A DNA stretch of 64,000 nucleotides, from assembly GCF_000703005.1 (NCBI RefSeq), contig NZ_JNLH01000001.1, positions 1,205,501 to 1,269,500 on the forward strand, in the 5' to 3' direction. Numbering within the stretch: the first letter of the stretch is position 1; each line of letters starts with the position of its first letter. The notes beneath the pieces were generated by a model. The model ran no database searches. It was not told where the DNA came from and saw nothing but the letters and a program-made list of their open reading frames with translations. The position numbers and the translations under genes are program-made. Source of the DNA: Pseudobutyrivibrio ruminis HUN009 (lineage in GTDB: Bacteria; Bacillota; Clostridia; Lachnospirales; Lachnospiraceae). Positions 25,008-33,052 of the stretch are shown here, piece after piece.

Positions 25008-25532
25008 ATGGCAAAGTACAGAAAATTAAGCAGAACATCATCACAGAGAAAAGCTCTTTTAAGAAACCAGGTAACAGAGCTTCTTTATCACGGCAAGATC
25101 GTTACAACTGAGGCTAAGGCTAAGGAAGTAAAGAAGATTGCTGAGCACATCATCACACTTGGTGTTAAGGAAAAGGATAACTTCGAAGAAGTTACAGTTC
25201 AGGCTAAGGTAGCACGCAAGGACAAAGATGGTAAGAGAGTAAAGGAAGTTGTTGATGGCAAGAAGGTAACTGTATACGATACAGTTGACAAGAAGATTAA
25301 GAAGGATTCTCCTTCAAGACTTCACGCTCGTCGTCAGATGATGCAGGTTCTTTACACACCAACAGCTAAGGGTGCTAAGAAGAGCGAAACACACAAGGTT
25401 GATATGGCTAACTTTGTATTTGATGAGATTGCTCCAAAGTATGTTGACCGCAAGGGTGGTTACACACGTATCGTAAAGATCGGACCACGTAAGGGCGATG
25501 CAGCTATGGAAGTAGTTCTTGAGCTTGTATAA
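25008..25532 (+). CDS. rplQ: 50S ribosomal protein L17, extended form
   Basis: 23S rRNA-binding protein of the large-subunit exterior. The N-terminal core (KLSRTSSQRKALLRNQ) and C-terminal core (VFDEIAPKYVDRKGGYTRI) are clear. At 174 residues it is about 50 longer than usual: a charged insertion covers about residues 53-104 and a shorter one about 117-134. AAGGAG lies 7 nt before the ATG. The tandem hairpin element sits immediately upstream and a strong terminator follows, ending the super-operon. Confidence 0.95.
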   Translation: MAKYRKLSRTSSQRKALLRNQVTELLYHGKIVTTEAKAKEVKKIAEHIITLGVKEKDNFEEVTVQAKVARKDKDGKRVKEVVDGKKVTVYDTVDKKIKKDSPSRLHARRQMMQVLYTPTAKGAKKSETHKVDMANFVFDEIAPKYVDRKGGYTRIVKIGPRKGDAAMEVVLELV

Positions 25533-25549
25533 TATATATTTGCTTTTTA

Positions 25550-25576
25550 AACCAGGACATTAGTCCTGGTTTTTTT
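25550..25576 (+). terminator. Terminator of the ribosomal super-operon
   Basis: AACCAGGAC (25550-25558) pairs with GTCCTGGTT (25563-25571) over ATTA, ending in a T-run to 25576. Confidence 0.9.
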
Positions 25577-25711
25577 ATTGTAAAATTAATGGAGAAAACA
25601 CAGGTGTAAAAAATCTATAATATTATATAAAATACTAAAATAAATACTATATTAAAAATAAAATCTGGTGTATTCTAAGAGCAAGAAAGAAATTAAACGG
25701 AGGACTATTAT

Positions 25712-27076
25712 ATGGCAGCAGATAGCACAAAGAAAATGACCGAAGGAAGCCCAATGAAACTTATACTAGGTTTTTCAATTCCAATGCTTGCTGGTCTTCT
25801 ATTCCAACAAATGTACAACCTTGTGGATACCATAATAGTTGGTCAAACCTTGGGAGATAGTGCACTAGCTGCAGTAGGTTCAACTGGTTCTATTAACTTC
25901 TTGATTAATGGATTTTGTATAGGAGTCTGTTCGGGATTTGCAATTCCTGTTGCCCAACGATTTGGAGCAGAATCCTATGATTCAATGCGGAAATTTGTAG
26001 GAAATTCGATTATTATTTCTGGCATATTTGCTCTTGTTATAACATTAGTAGTAAGTATCTTTTGTTATCAAATATTGGAGATTATGCAAACCCCAAATGA
26101 TATTATCAAGCTGGCATATTCCTATATTTCGATTATATTTTTTGGCATACCAGTAACATTTTTATATAACCTTACAGCCGGTATAATGCGTTCATTAGGG
26201 GATAGTAAAACGCCAACATACTTTTTGATTATGGCTGCTGGAATCAACATAGTATTAGATATTGTATTTATTATAGTTTTGGGCATGAGCGTAGATGGAC
26301 CAGCACTTGCTACAGTTATATCTCAGTTTATTGCGGGTATAAGCTGCCTGATTTATATGAAAAAGAAATTCCCTATTCTTAAACTTGCAAAGTCAGATTT
26401 AAAACTTGGACCACACCACACAGCAGTATTAATATCAATGGGGCTTCCATTTGGATTGCAATATTCAATAACCGCAATCGGCTCGGTTGTATTGCAGACG
26501 GCTGTTAATGGCCTTGGTACGGTAGCGGTAGCTTCTATGACTGCAGGTTCAAAAGTATCTATGTTTGTGGTATGTCCTTTTGATGCTCTAGGCGGTACCA
26601 TGGCTACATATGCTGGTCAAAATGTCGGCGCAAAGGATATTCAAAGAGTTCGTAAAGGTGTATGGTCGGCTCAAATGTTAGGTACAATTTATGCAATAAT
26701 TATTTTTATCATTCTATATTTTGGTGGAAGTACAATATTACATTTGTTTACTTCTACAGACATTGTTATTAAACAAGCAAGGATGTTCCTGCTTGCGAAT
26801 AGTATTACATATACATTACTGGCTGGCGTAAATATATTTAGATTTGCAATTCAGGGAATGGGGTATTCAACATTTGCAGTATTCGCTGGCGTGATGGAAA
26901 TGATTGCTAGAATTCTTGTTGCATTCACCTTGGTTCCAATGATAGGTTTTAGTGGCGCTATATGGGCCAGTCCAGTAGCATGGCTGTTTGCAGACTTGTT
27001 CTTAGTGCCTGGTTTCTATTATTGTTGCAATAAATTAACAAGCAAATACAAAGCTGATGATGTTATCCACATATAG
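25712..27076 (+). CDS. MATE family efflux transporter
   Basis: A second multidrug/toxin-extrusion carrier, only distantly similar to the one at 6223-7593. The 454 residues contain about twelve membrane helices with the MatE block SIPMLAGLLFQQMYNLVDTI at residue 22 and a repeat in the second half. CGGAGGAC precedes the ATG. It stands alone: a terminator lies before it and an independent promoter after it. The substrate is unknown. Confidence 0.87.
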   Translation: MAADSTKKMTEGSPMKLILGFSIPMLAGLLFQQMYNLVDTIIVGQTLGDSALAAVGSTGSINFLINGFCIGVCSGFAIPVAQRFGAESYDSMRKFVGNSIIISGIFALVITLVVSIFCYQILEIMQTPNDIIKLAYSYISIIFFGIPVTFLYNLTAGIMRSLGDSKTPTYFLIMAAGINIVLDIVFIIVLGMSVDGPALATVISQFIAGISCLIYMKKKFPILKLAKSDLKLGPHHTAVLISMGLPFGLQYSITAIGSVVLQTAVNGLGTVAVASMTAGSKVSMFVVCPFDALGGTMATYAGQNVGAKDIQRVRKGVWSAQMLGTIYAIIIFIILYFGGSTILHLFTSTDIVIKQARMFLLANSITYTLLAGVNIFRFAIQGMGYSTFAVFAGVMEMIARILVAFTLVPMIGFSGAIWASPVAWLFADLFLVPGFYYCCNKLTSKYKADDVIHI

Positions 27077-27144
27077 AAGTTTGATAATTAACAAACAAGT
27101 TGTCAGAAAAATACAAAATAAATACAAAATTATGCGAAAATGCT

Positions 27145-27174
27145 TTTACATTTTTCCTGAGATTTTGATACAAT
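27145..27174 (+). promoter_or_regulatory. Promoter of the SDR gene
   Basis: TTTACA (27145-27150) and TACAAT (27169-27174) are 18 bp apart, with a leader of about 20 nt before the ATG at 27202. Confidence 0.6.
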
Positions 27175-27201
27175 GGCATAAAATTAAAGGAGGAAGTTTT
27201 T

Positions 27202-27981
27202 ATGGAAAAAAAGTATTTTGATTTATCAGGTCAAGTAGCGCTTATTACAGGGTGCTCATCAGGTCTTGGCGTACAGATGGCCAAGGCATTGGCAGCGCAG
27301 GGATGTAATATAGTAGCAGTTGCCCGCCGCCAGAATCTTATCGAAGAGGTGGCAAAAGAGATTTCTGACACATTTGGCGTAAAGGCTATAGGAGTACCTT
27401 GCGACATTACAGATACTGAGAAAGTAAATGCCGCAGTAGATACAGTCCTTAAAGAGTTTGGCAGAATTGATATTTTAATTAATAATGCTGGTACAGGTTC
27501 AGGTGCTACACCAGCCGAAGATGTTGAAGATGCTCAATTTGAAGGAGAAGTAGCCATTGATTTAACAGGCAGCTTTAAGATGGCTAGAGCGATTGCTAAA
27601 AAGGCTATGATTCCTGCCGGATATGGACGTATTATCAACATTGCCTCCATGTATGGATTGGTTGGAAATAATATTGCTCCAGCTGCTGCTTATCATGCCG
27701 CAAAGGGTGGTGTTGTAAATCTTACAAGGGCCCTTGCTTCTGAGTGGGGAAATAAAGGAATTACAGTTAATGCTATCTGCCCAGGATACTTTGAAACACC
27801 ACTTACAAAAGAGACATTGGATAGTGAGTTTTTCCAGCAATATGCAAAGACAATGATTCCTCTTAATAGATATGGTAAAGAGGGCGAGCTTGATACAGCA
27901 GCGATTTTCCTTGCTTCTCCAGCAAGTACATATGTAAACGGCGTTATTCTTCCAGTTGATGGTGGATATACATGTATGTAA
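27202..27981 (+). CDS. SDR family NAD(P)-dependent oxidoreductase, gluconate 5-dehydrogenase-like
   Basis: Classical short-chain dehydrogenase of 259 residues. The cofactor-binding TGCSSGLG is at residue 17 and NNAG near 94. The catalytic Ser lies in IINIASMYG, with YHAAK as the Tyr-Lys pair, and the C-terminal PVDGGYTCM completes the fold. The overall pattern is like gluconate/3-ketoacyl reductase-type SDRs, so it probably acts on a sugar acid or polyol, but the substrate is not determined. It has its own promoter and terminator, and no sugar-acid genes are adjacent. Confidence 0.8.
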   Translation: MEKKYFDLSGQVALITGCSSGLGVQMAKALAAQGCNIVAVARRQNLIEEVAKEISDTFGVKAIGVPCDITDTEKVNAAVDTVLKEFGRIDILINNAGTGSGATPAEDVEDAQFEGEVAIDLTGSFKMARAIAKKAMIPAGYGRIINIASMYGLVGNNIAPAAAYHAAKGGVVNLTRALASEWGNKGITVNAICPGYFETPLTKETLDSEFFQQYAKTMIPLNRYGKEGELDTAAIFLASPASTYVNGVILPVDGGYTCM

Positions 27982-27984
27982 TAG

Positions 27985-28011
27985 ATATGGGCCTATTTGG
28001 CCCATATTTTT
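27985..28011 (+). terminator. Terminator after the SDR gene
   Basis: ATATGGGCC (27985-27993) pairs with GGCCCATAT (27999-28007) over TATTT and runs into five T. Confidence 0.85.
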
Positions 28012-28018
28012 GTTCTTG

Positions 28019-28047
28019 TTGACTTTAGTGATTAAAAGTGCTAAAGT
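28019..28047 (+). promoter_or_regulatory. Promoter of the ABC importer operon
   Basis: TTGACT (28019-28024) and TAAAGT (28042-28047) are 17 bp apart. The leader is only about 26 nt, too short for a T-box or riboswitch. Confidence 0.7.
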
Positions 28048-28079
28048 ACATCAAAGAAGAATAATCAGGAGGGGAAAAC

Positions 28080-29117
28080 ATGAAGAAGAAAATACTTGCA
28101 TCAGTTTTGGCGTCAGTAATGGTTCTTAGCATGGTTGGTTGCGGTACAGATGCAGCCGCTCAGAAGGAAGCAGAAACAGCCACAACAACCGAAACTACAG
28201 AGGAAACTACAGAAGATGCTAATCAGACATACAATGTAGGAGTAATTCAGTTAGTACAGCATCCAGCCCTTGATACAGCTACAGAGGGATTTTCAGATGC
28301 TTTAAAAGAAAAACTTGGGGATCAAGTAGAAATCAACGTACAGAATGCATCTGGCGATACAGCAACATGTGCTACAATTGCCAATTCATTTGTTTCAGAT
28401 AATGTTGATTTGATTATGGCAAATGCTACACCTGCTATGCAGGCTAGCTCAACAGCTACAAACTCTATTCCTATCGTAGCTACATCTATTACAGATTACG
28501 GAACAGCACTTGGAATTAAGGATTGGGAAGGCACAACAGGAATCAACGTAACTGGTACATCTGATTTAGCTCCACTTGATGGACAGGCAGAAATGTTAAA
28601 TGAACTTTTCCCAGATGCAAAAGAAGTAGGAATTATCTATTGCTCTGGTGAGGATAACTCATTATATCAGGCAAATCAGATTACTACATATCTTGAGGAA
28701 TATGGATACAATGTAACAGCATACACATTCTCTGACTCAGCAGACGTTGCAACAGTAGTACAGACAGCTTGCGGAGAGAGCGACGTGTTGTATGTTCCTA
28801 CAGATAATGTTGCTGCAAGCTGCGCAGAGACAATCAACAATGTAGCACTTACAGCAGGTGTTCCTATCATCGCTGGTGAGGAAGGAATCTGTAAGGGATG
28901 CGGTATCGCAACACTTTCTATTTCGTACTATGACATTGGATATGCTGCAGGTCTTATGGCTTACGAAATCCTCGTTAATGGACAGGATCCAGCAACATAT
29001 GAGATTCAGTACGCTACGGATTTTACAAAGGAATACAATCCAGTAATTGCAGAAGAACTTGGAATTGAGCTTCCAGATGATTATGTTGCAATTGAAATGG
29101 AAGAAGAGGCTGAATAA
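28080..29117 (+). CDS. ABC transporter substrate-binding lipoprotein (TrpX/COG2984-like)
   Basis: Extracytoplasmic receptor of an importer. A lipoprotein signal ends at SMVGC with Cys21 as lipidation site. A Thr/Glu-rich linker (residues 28-48) follows, then a two-lobed periplasmic-binding fold starting YNVGVIQLVQHPALDTA. This opening is typical of the TrpX family proposed to bind tryptophan or other aromatic compounds. The ligand is not shown by the sequence and the promoter lacks a T-box. A hairpin at 29151-29175 separates it from the permease, which would favour excess binding protein. Confidence 0.85.
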   Translation: MKKKILASVLASVMVLSMVGCGTDAAAQKEAETATTTETTEETTEDANQTYNVGVIQLVQHPALDTATEGFSDALKEKLGDQVEINVQNASGDTATCATIANSFVSDNVDLIMANATPAMQASSTATNSIPIVATSITDYGTALGIKDWEGTTGINVTGTSDLAPLDGQAEMLNELFPDAKEVGIIYCSGEDNSLYQANQITTYLEEYGYNVTAYTFSDSADVATVVQTACGESDVLYVPTDNVAASCAETINNVALTAGVPIIAGEEGICKGCGIATLSISYYDIGYAAGLMAYEILVNGQDPATYEIQYATDFTKEYNPVIAEELGIELPDDYVAIEMEEEAE

Positions 29118-29150
29118 TAAGATTTAGCAACAAAATATAATTATTTTGGG

Positions 29151-29180
29151 GCAAGGTCAGTAGTTTTGACCTTGCTCTTT
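29151..29180 (+). terminator. Hairpin between substrate-binding protein and permease genes
   Basis: GCAAGGTCA (29151-29159) pairs perfectly with TGACCTTGC (29167-29175); only TCTTT follows. It probably acts as a partial attenuator or 3-prime mRNA stabiliser. Confidence 0.5.
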
Positions 29181-29190
29181 GGAGTTTAAA

Positions 29191-30114
29191 ATGGGAATTG
29201 AAACATTAATAGCAGGAATGCCTGGAACAGTTGCACAGGGAATAATATATGGAATAATGGCGCTGGGCATTTATATTACATTTAAATTATTAAATTTTGC
29301 GGATCTATCTGTAGATGGTTCCTTTGCTACAGGAGGAGCTGTTGCAGCAATGGTAATTATATCTGGTCACTCATGGGTGCTTGCATTAGTCCTAGCTTTG
29401 ATTGCAGGAGCCTTAGCAGGATTGATTACAGGCGTATTGCATACAGTCCTTGGAATCCCTGATATTTTGGCGGGAATCCTAACCCAACTGGCACTATATT
29501 CAATCAACTTAAGAATTGCAAAAAATCAGCCAAATACTCCTATTTCAGTTGATAAGTACAACTTGGCTGTTTCACTTAGATATAAAACAGATGCTCTAAT
29601 GACAGTATTTGTTATTGCTGTAATCATAATAGCTATCATGTACTGGTTTTTTGGAACAGAAATGGGTTCAGCGCTTCGTGCTACAGGAACAAACCCAGCT
29701 ATGGCAAAAGCACAAGGCATTAACGTAAATGTTATGAAGGCATTAGGCTTGGTGGTATCTAACTCATTAGTAGCCTTCGCAGGCGCTTTATTTGCTCAGT
29801 TCAATGGTAATGCCGATGTAAATATGGGTAGAGGTGCAATCGTAATAGGCCTTGCATCCATTATTATAGGCGATGTTTTATGCAATGCATTTTTCAAGAA
29901 AAAGAGCACATTTTGGCTTGCTCTTGGCTTTGTAATTGTAGGCGGTATTCTTTACTACATTTTTATTGCATTCGTATTGTGGCTCAAGATGCCAGCAAAC
30001 GACATGAAGCTGTTCACAGCCATAATCGTTGCTATATTCCTTGCTGTGCCATATTTAAAGAACAAAATGAATAGCTCCTTCTTTAAGGCGGCAAAAAGAG
30101 GAGGTAAACGATAA
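29191..30114 (+). CDS. ABC transporter permease (TrpY/COG4120-like)
   Basis: Membrane channel of the importer, 307 residues with eight or more hydrophobic segments. The KLLNFADLSVDGSFATGGA motif near residue 38 is typical of this branched-chain-like permease family, and RATGTNPAMAKAQGIN is the likely ATPase-coupling loop. I chose the ATG at 29191, preceded by TTGGAG 6 nt upstream; an in-frame TTG at 29179 is part of that site. Its stop overlaps the ATPase start. Confidence 0.87.
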   Translation: MGIETLIAGMPGTVAQGIIYGIMALGIYITFKLLNFADLSVDGSFATGGAVAAMVIISGHSWVLALVLALIAGALAGLITGVLHTVLGIPDILAGILTQLALYSINLRIAKNQPNTPISVDKYNLAVSLRYKTDALMTVFVIAVIIIAIMYWFFGTEMGSALRATGTNPAMAKAQGINVNVMKALGLVVSNSLVAFAGALFAQFNGNADVNMGRGAIVIGLASIIIGDVLCNAFFKKKSTFWLALGFVIVGGILYYIFIAFVLWLKMPANDMKLFTAIIVAIFLAVPYLKNKMNSSFFKAAKRGGKR

Positions 30115-30911
30115 TGCTTAATGCTAATAAAATCAGAAAAACTTTTAATGCGGGAACTATAAATGAAAAAGTGGCATTATCAGGCGCATCTCTTTATTTA
30201 GAGGAAGGTGAATTTTGCACAGTTATTGGTGGAAATGGTGCGGGAAAATCCACATTTCTTAATGCCATTGCAGGCGTATGGCCAGTAGACGCAGGTTCTA
30301 TATCAATAGATGGTGTAGATGTAACTGGACTTCCAGAGCATAAGCGTGCTCGCTATTTGGGAAGAGTTTTCCAGGATCCTATGACAGGAACTGCAGCAAA
30401 TATGCAGATTGATGAAAATATGGCCCTGGCTGCCCGCAGAGGAAAAGCTAGAGGTTTAGGTTGGGGTGTTACAAAATCTGAAAGAGAAAGATACCATGAA
30501 ATGCTTAAACAGCTTGATCTAGGCTTGGAAGATAGACTTACAGCAAAGGTAGGCTTGCTTTCAGGAGGACAACGTCAGGCCCTTACACTTCTTATGGCAA
30601 CTATCCAGAAGCCAAAGGTGTTACTTCTAGATGAGCATACAGCCGCTCTTGACCCAAAGACTGCAGCAAAAGTCCTAGAAATAACGGATATGCTGATTAA
30701 AGAGAATAACCTTACAGCCATGATGGTAACTCACAACATGAGAGATGCTATTCATTACGGAAATCGACTTATTATGATGAACGAAGGCAGAGTTATTCTT
30801 AATATCTCCGGAGAAGAGAAAAAGAATCTTACAATTGAGGATCTCTTACATAAATTTGAAGAGGTATCTGGAACAGAGTTCACTAATGATACTGAAATCT
30901 TATCAAAGTAA
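30114..30911 (+). CDS. ABC transporter ATP-binding protein (TrpZ/COG1101-like)
   Basis: Energises the importer. It has Walker A GGNGAGKST, a Q-loop in RVFQDPMTGT, the signature LSGGQRQAL, Walker B VLLLDEH and a switch His in MMVTHNM; 265 residues. The D-loop region reads DEHTAALDP, with His in place of the more common Pro after DE. The start overlaps the permease stop by one base. A terminator follows. Confidence 0.9.
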   Translation: MLNANKIRKTFNAGTINEKVALSGASLYLEEGEFCTVIGGNGAGKSTFLNAIAGVWPVDAGSISIDGVDVTGLPEHKRARYLGRVFQDPMTGTAANMQIDENMALAARRGKARGLGWGVTKSERERYHEMLKQLDLGLEDRLTAKVGLLSGGQRQALTLLMATIQKPKVLLLDEHTAALDPKTAAKVLEITDMLIKENNLTAMMVTHNMRDAIHYGNRLIMMNEGRVILNISGEEKKNLTIEDLLHKFEEVSGTEFTNDTEILSK

Positions 30912-30917
30912 AATAAG

Positions 30918-30955
30918 AAAACCGTCTGCAAAGATAGCAGGCGGTTTTCTTTTTT
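30918..30955 (+). terminator. Terminator of the ABC importer operon
   Basis: AAAACCGTCTGC (30918-30929) pairs with GCAGGCGGTTTT (30937-30948, one U-G), followed by TTTCTTTTTT to 30955. Confidence 0.88.
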
Positions 30956-30987
30956 ATATCTATTAAAATTTTATTAAAATCATTACT

Positions 30988-31015
30988 TTTCCACTATTTT
31001 ATGATAAATTAATAT
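30988..31015 (+). promoter_or_regulatory. Weak candidate promoter of ftsH
   Basis: TTTCCA (30988-30993) and TAATAT (31010-31015) are 16 bp apart, each matching consensus at four positions. Confidence 0.35.
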
Positions 31016-31043
31016 AAGAATTTTCTACAAAACGGAGGCAGTT

Positions 31044-33047
31044 GTGAACGAGAATAATAACAACCAAAATGGTGGAGATAAAAAGAATAATCGTCAGCCT
31101 TTCTACACATTAGGAATACTAGTGCTTGTGGCACTTTTCTTTACTAGCATGGTGTATAGAGGGGCTAGTTCAAATTCAAATCAGGAGATTACTTACACAG
31201 AGTTTTTACAGCTTGTTGAAGACGACAAAGTTGCGGAAGTAAATTTTGATAACGACGTTATCAATATCACTCTTGTTGAAGGCGAAACATACGGCATGTC
31301 ATCTGACGAGGCTAGTGCACTTCAGCAGATTTACGAGAGCACAGGCCAGTCTACATCAGTCAAGCTTTATACAGCATATCTTCGTGATGATGATTTGCTT
31401 GATAAGTTGGATGAGCACGGTGTAGAGTACGAGGGTACAATTGCTGACTCCACAGCAGCAATTATCTATAATGTCCTTTCATTTGTACTTCCAATTGTAT
31501 TGTTATGGGTACTTCTTGGTTTCTTTATGAAACGTATGGGTGGTGGCCCAATGGGAGTCGGCAAATCAAATGCCAAGCTTTACAATATGGAAAAAGCTAC
31601 AGGTGTTACATTCAAGGATGTAGCAGGACAGGATGAGGCAAAGGAGTCTGTACAAGAAATGGTAGACTTCCTTCACAATCCTCGTAAATATACAGAAATT
31701 GGTGCCAAGCTTCCAAAGGGTGCTCTTTTAGTAGGCCCTCCAGGAACAGGTAAAACTCTTCTTGCAAAAGCAGTTGCAGGTGAAGCAGGAGTTCCATTCT
31801 TCTCACTTGCAGGTTCTGATTTCGTAGAGATGTTTGTTGGTGTTGGTGCTTCACGTGTTCGTGACCTTTTCAAGGAAGCTCAGAAAGTAGCGCCATGTAT
31901 CGTTTTCATCGACGAGATTGATGCCATTGGTAAGAGTCGTGACGCTCATTACGGCGGCGGTAACGACGAGCGTGAGCAGACATTAAATCAGCTCCTTTCA
32001 GAGATGGATGGTTTTGATTCTAACAAGGGATTACTTATTCTTGCAGCTACAAATAGACCAGAAGTGCTTGATAAAGCTTTACTTCGTCCAGGTCGTTTTG
32101 ATAGACGAATCATCGTAGATAAGCCTGATCAAAAGGGCCGTCTTGAAATCCTCAAAGTTCATGCAAAGGATGTAAAGATGGATGAAACAGTTGATTTGGA
32201 TGCTATTGCACTTGCATCAGTAGGTCTTGTTGGTTCTGATTTGGCAAACATTATCAACGAAGCTGCAATTTTAGCAGTCAAAGATAAGCGTAAGTTTGTA
32301 AATCAAAAAGACTTATTCGAAGCATTTGAACTTGTCGCAGTCGGCGGTAAGGAAAAGAAAGATAGAGCAATGAGTGAGAAAGAACGTAAAATCGTTTCAT
32401 ATCACGAAGTTGGACATGCTCTTGTTTCTGCATTACAAAAGGATGCTGAGCCAGTTCAAAAGATTACAATTGTTCCTAGAACAATGGGAGCATTGGGATA
32501 CACACTTCAGACACCAGAAGAAGAAAAGTTCCTTGAAACCAAGGACGAGCTAATTGCAAAGATTGTTACTTACATGGGCGGTCGTGCGGCAGAAGATATT
32601 AAGTTTGGCTCATATACATCAGGAGCAGCAAATGATATCGAGCAGGCTACAAAGATTGCCAGAGCGATGGTTACTCGATTTGGTATGTCTGATAAGTTTG
32701 GAATGATGGGACTTGCAACAGTAGAGAGCCAGTATCTCGATGGCAGAGCATCATTAATCTGTGGCGAAAACACAGCAGCTGAAATAGATAAAGAAGTTCT
32801 TCAGATGATTACAGATGCTTATGCAAAAGCAAAGCAGCTTCTTGCAGATAACATGGAATGTCTTGATAAGATTTCCGACTATCTATTTGAACACGAGACA
32901 ATCACAGGTAAGGAATTCATGTCAATCTTCAGAGAAATAAAAGGAATTCCAGACCCAGAAGAAAAGAAAGAGCCAGAAAGACATAGTCTTTTTGATGATG
33001 TTAATGACCCACAGAATGTGGTAGCAGATAGTATTTTTGATGAGTAA
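31044..33047 (+). CDS. ftsH: ATP-dependent zinc metalloprotease FtsH
   Basis: Membrane-anchored hexameric AAA+ protease for quality control of membrane and regulatory proteins. A membrane helix lies at about 20-38, an external domain reaches to about 140, and a second helix ends near 165. The AAA module has Walker A GPPGTGKT and Walker B CIVFIDEID, and the zinc site HEVGH is near residue 454. The C terminus is acidic. The GTG start at 31044 follows GGAGGCAG. Length 667. uvrC follows after 5 bp. Confidence 0.96.
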   Translation: MNENNNNQNGGDKKNNRQPFYTLGILVLVALFFTSMVYRGASSNSNQEITYTEFLQLVEDDKVAEVNFDNDVINITLVEGETYGMSSDEASALQQIYESTGQSTSVKLYTAYLRDDDLLDKLDEHGVEYEGTIADSTAAIIYNVLSFVLPIVLLWVLLGFFMKRMGGGPMGVGKSNAKLYNMEKATGVTFKDVAGQDEAKESVQEMVDFLHNPRKYTEIGAKLPKGALLVGPPGTGKTLLAKAVAGEAGVPFFSLAGSDFVEMFVGVGASRVRDLFKEAQKVAPCIVFIDEIDAIGKSRDAHYGGGNDEREQTLNQLLSEMDGFDSNKGLLILAATNRPEVLDKALLRPGRFDRRIIVDKPDQKGRLEILKVHAKDVKMDETVDLDAIALASVGLVGSDLANIINEAAILAVKDKRKFVNQKDLFEAFELVAVGGKEKKDRAMSEKERKIVSYHEVGHALVSALQKDAEPVQKITIVPRTMGALGYTLQTPEEEKFLETKDELIAKIVTYMGGRAAEDIKFGSYTSGAANDIEQATKIARAMVTRFGMSDKFGMMGLATVESQYLDGRASLICGENTAAEIDKEVLQMITDAYAKAKQLLADNMECLDKISDYLFEHETITGKEFMSIFREIKGIPDPEEKKEPERHSLFDDVNDPQNVVADSIFDE

Positions 33048-33052
33048 TTTAT

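Noticed and set aside
28048..28079. T-box leader for the ABC importer
   Set aside because: Only about 26 nt lie between the predicted start and the ribosome binding site, and no T-box sequence is present.
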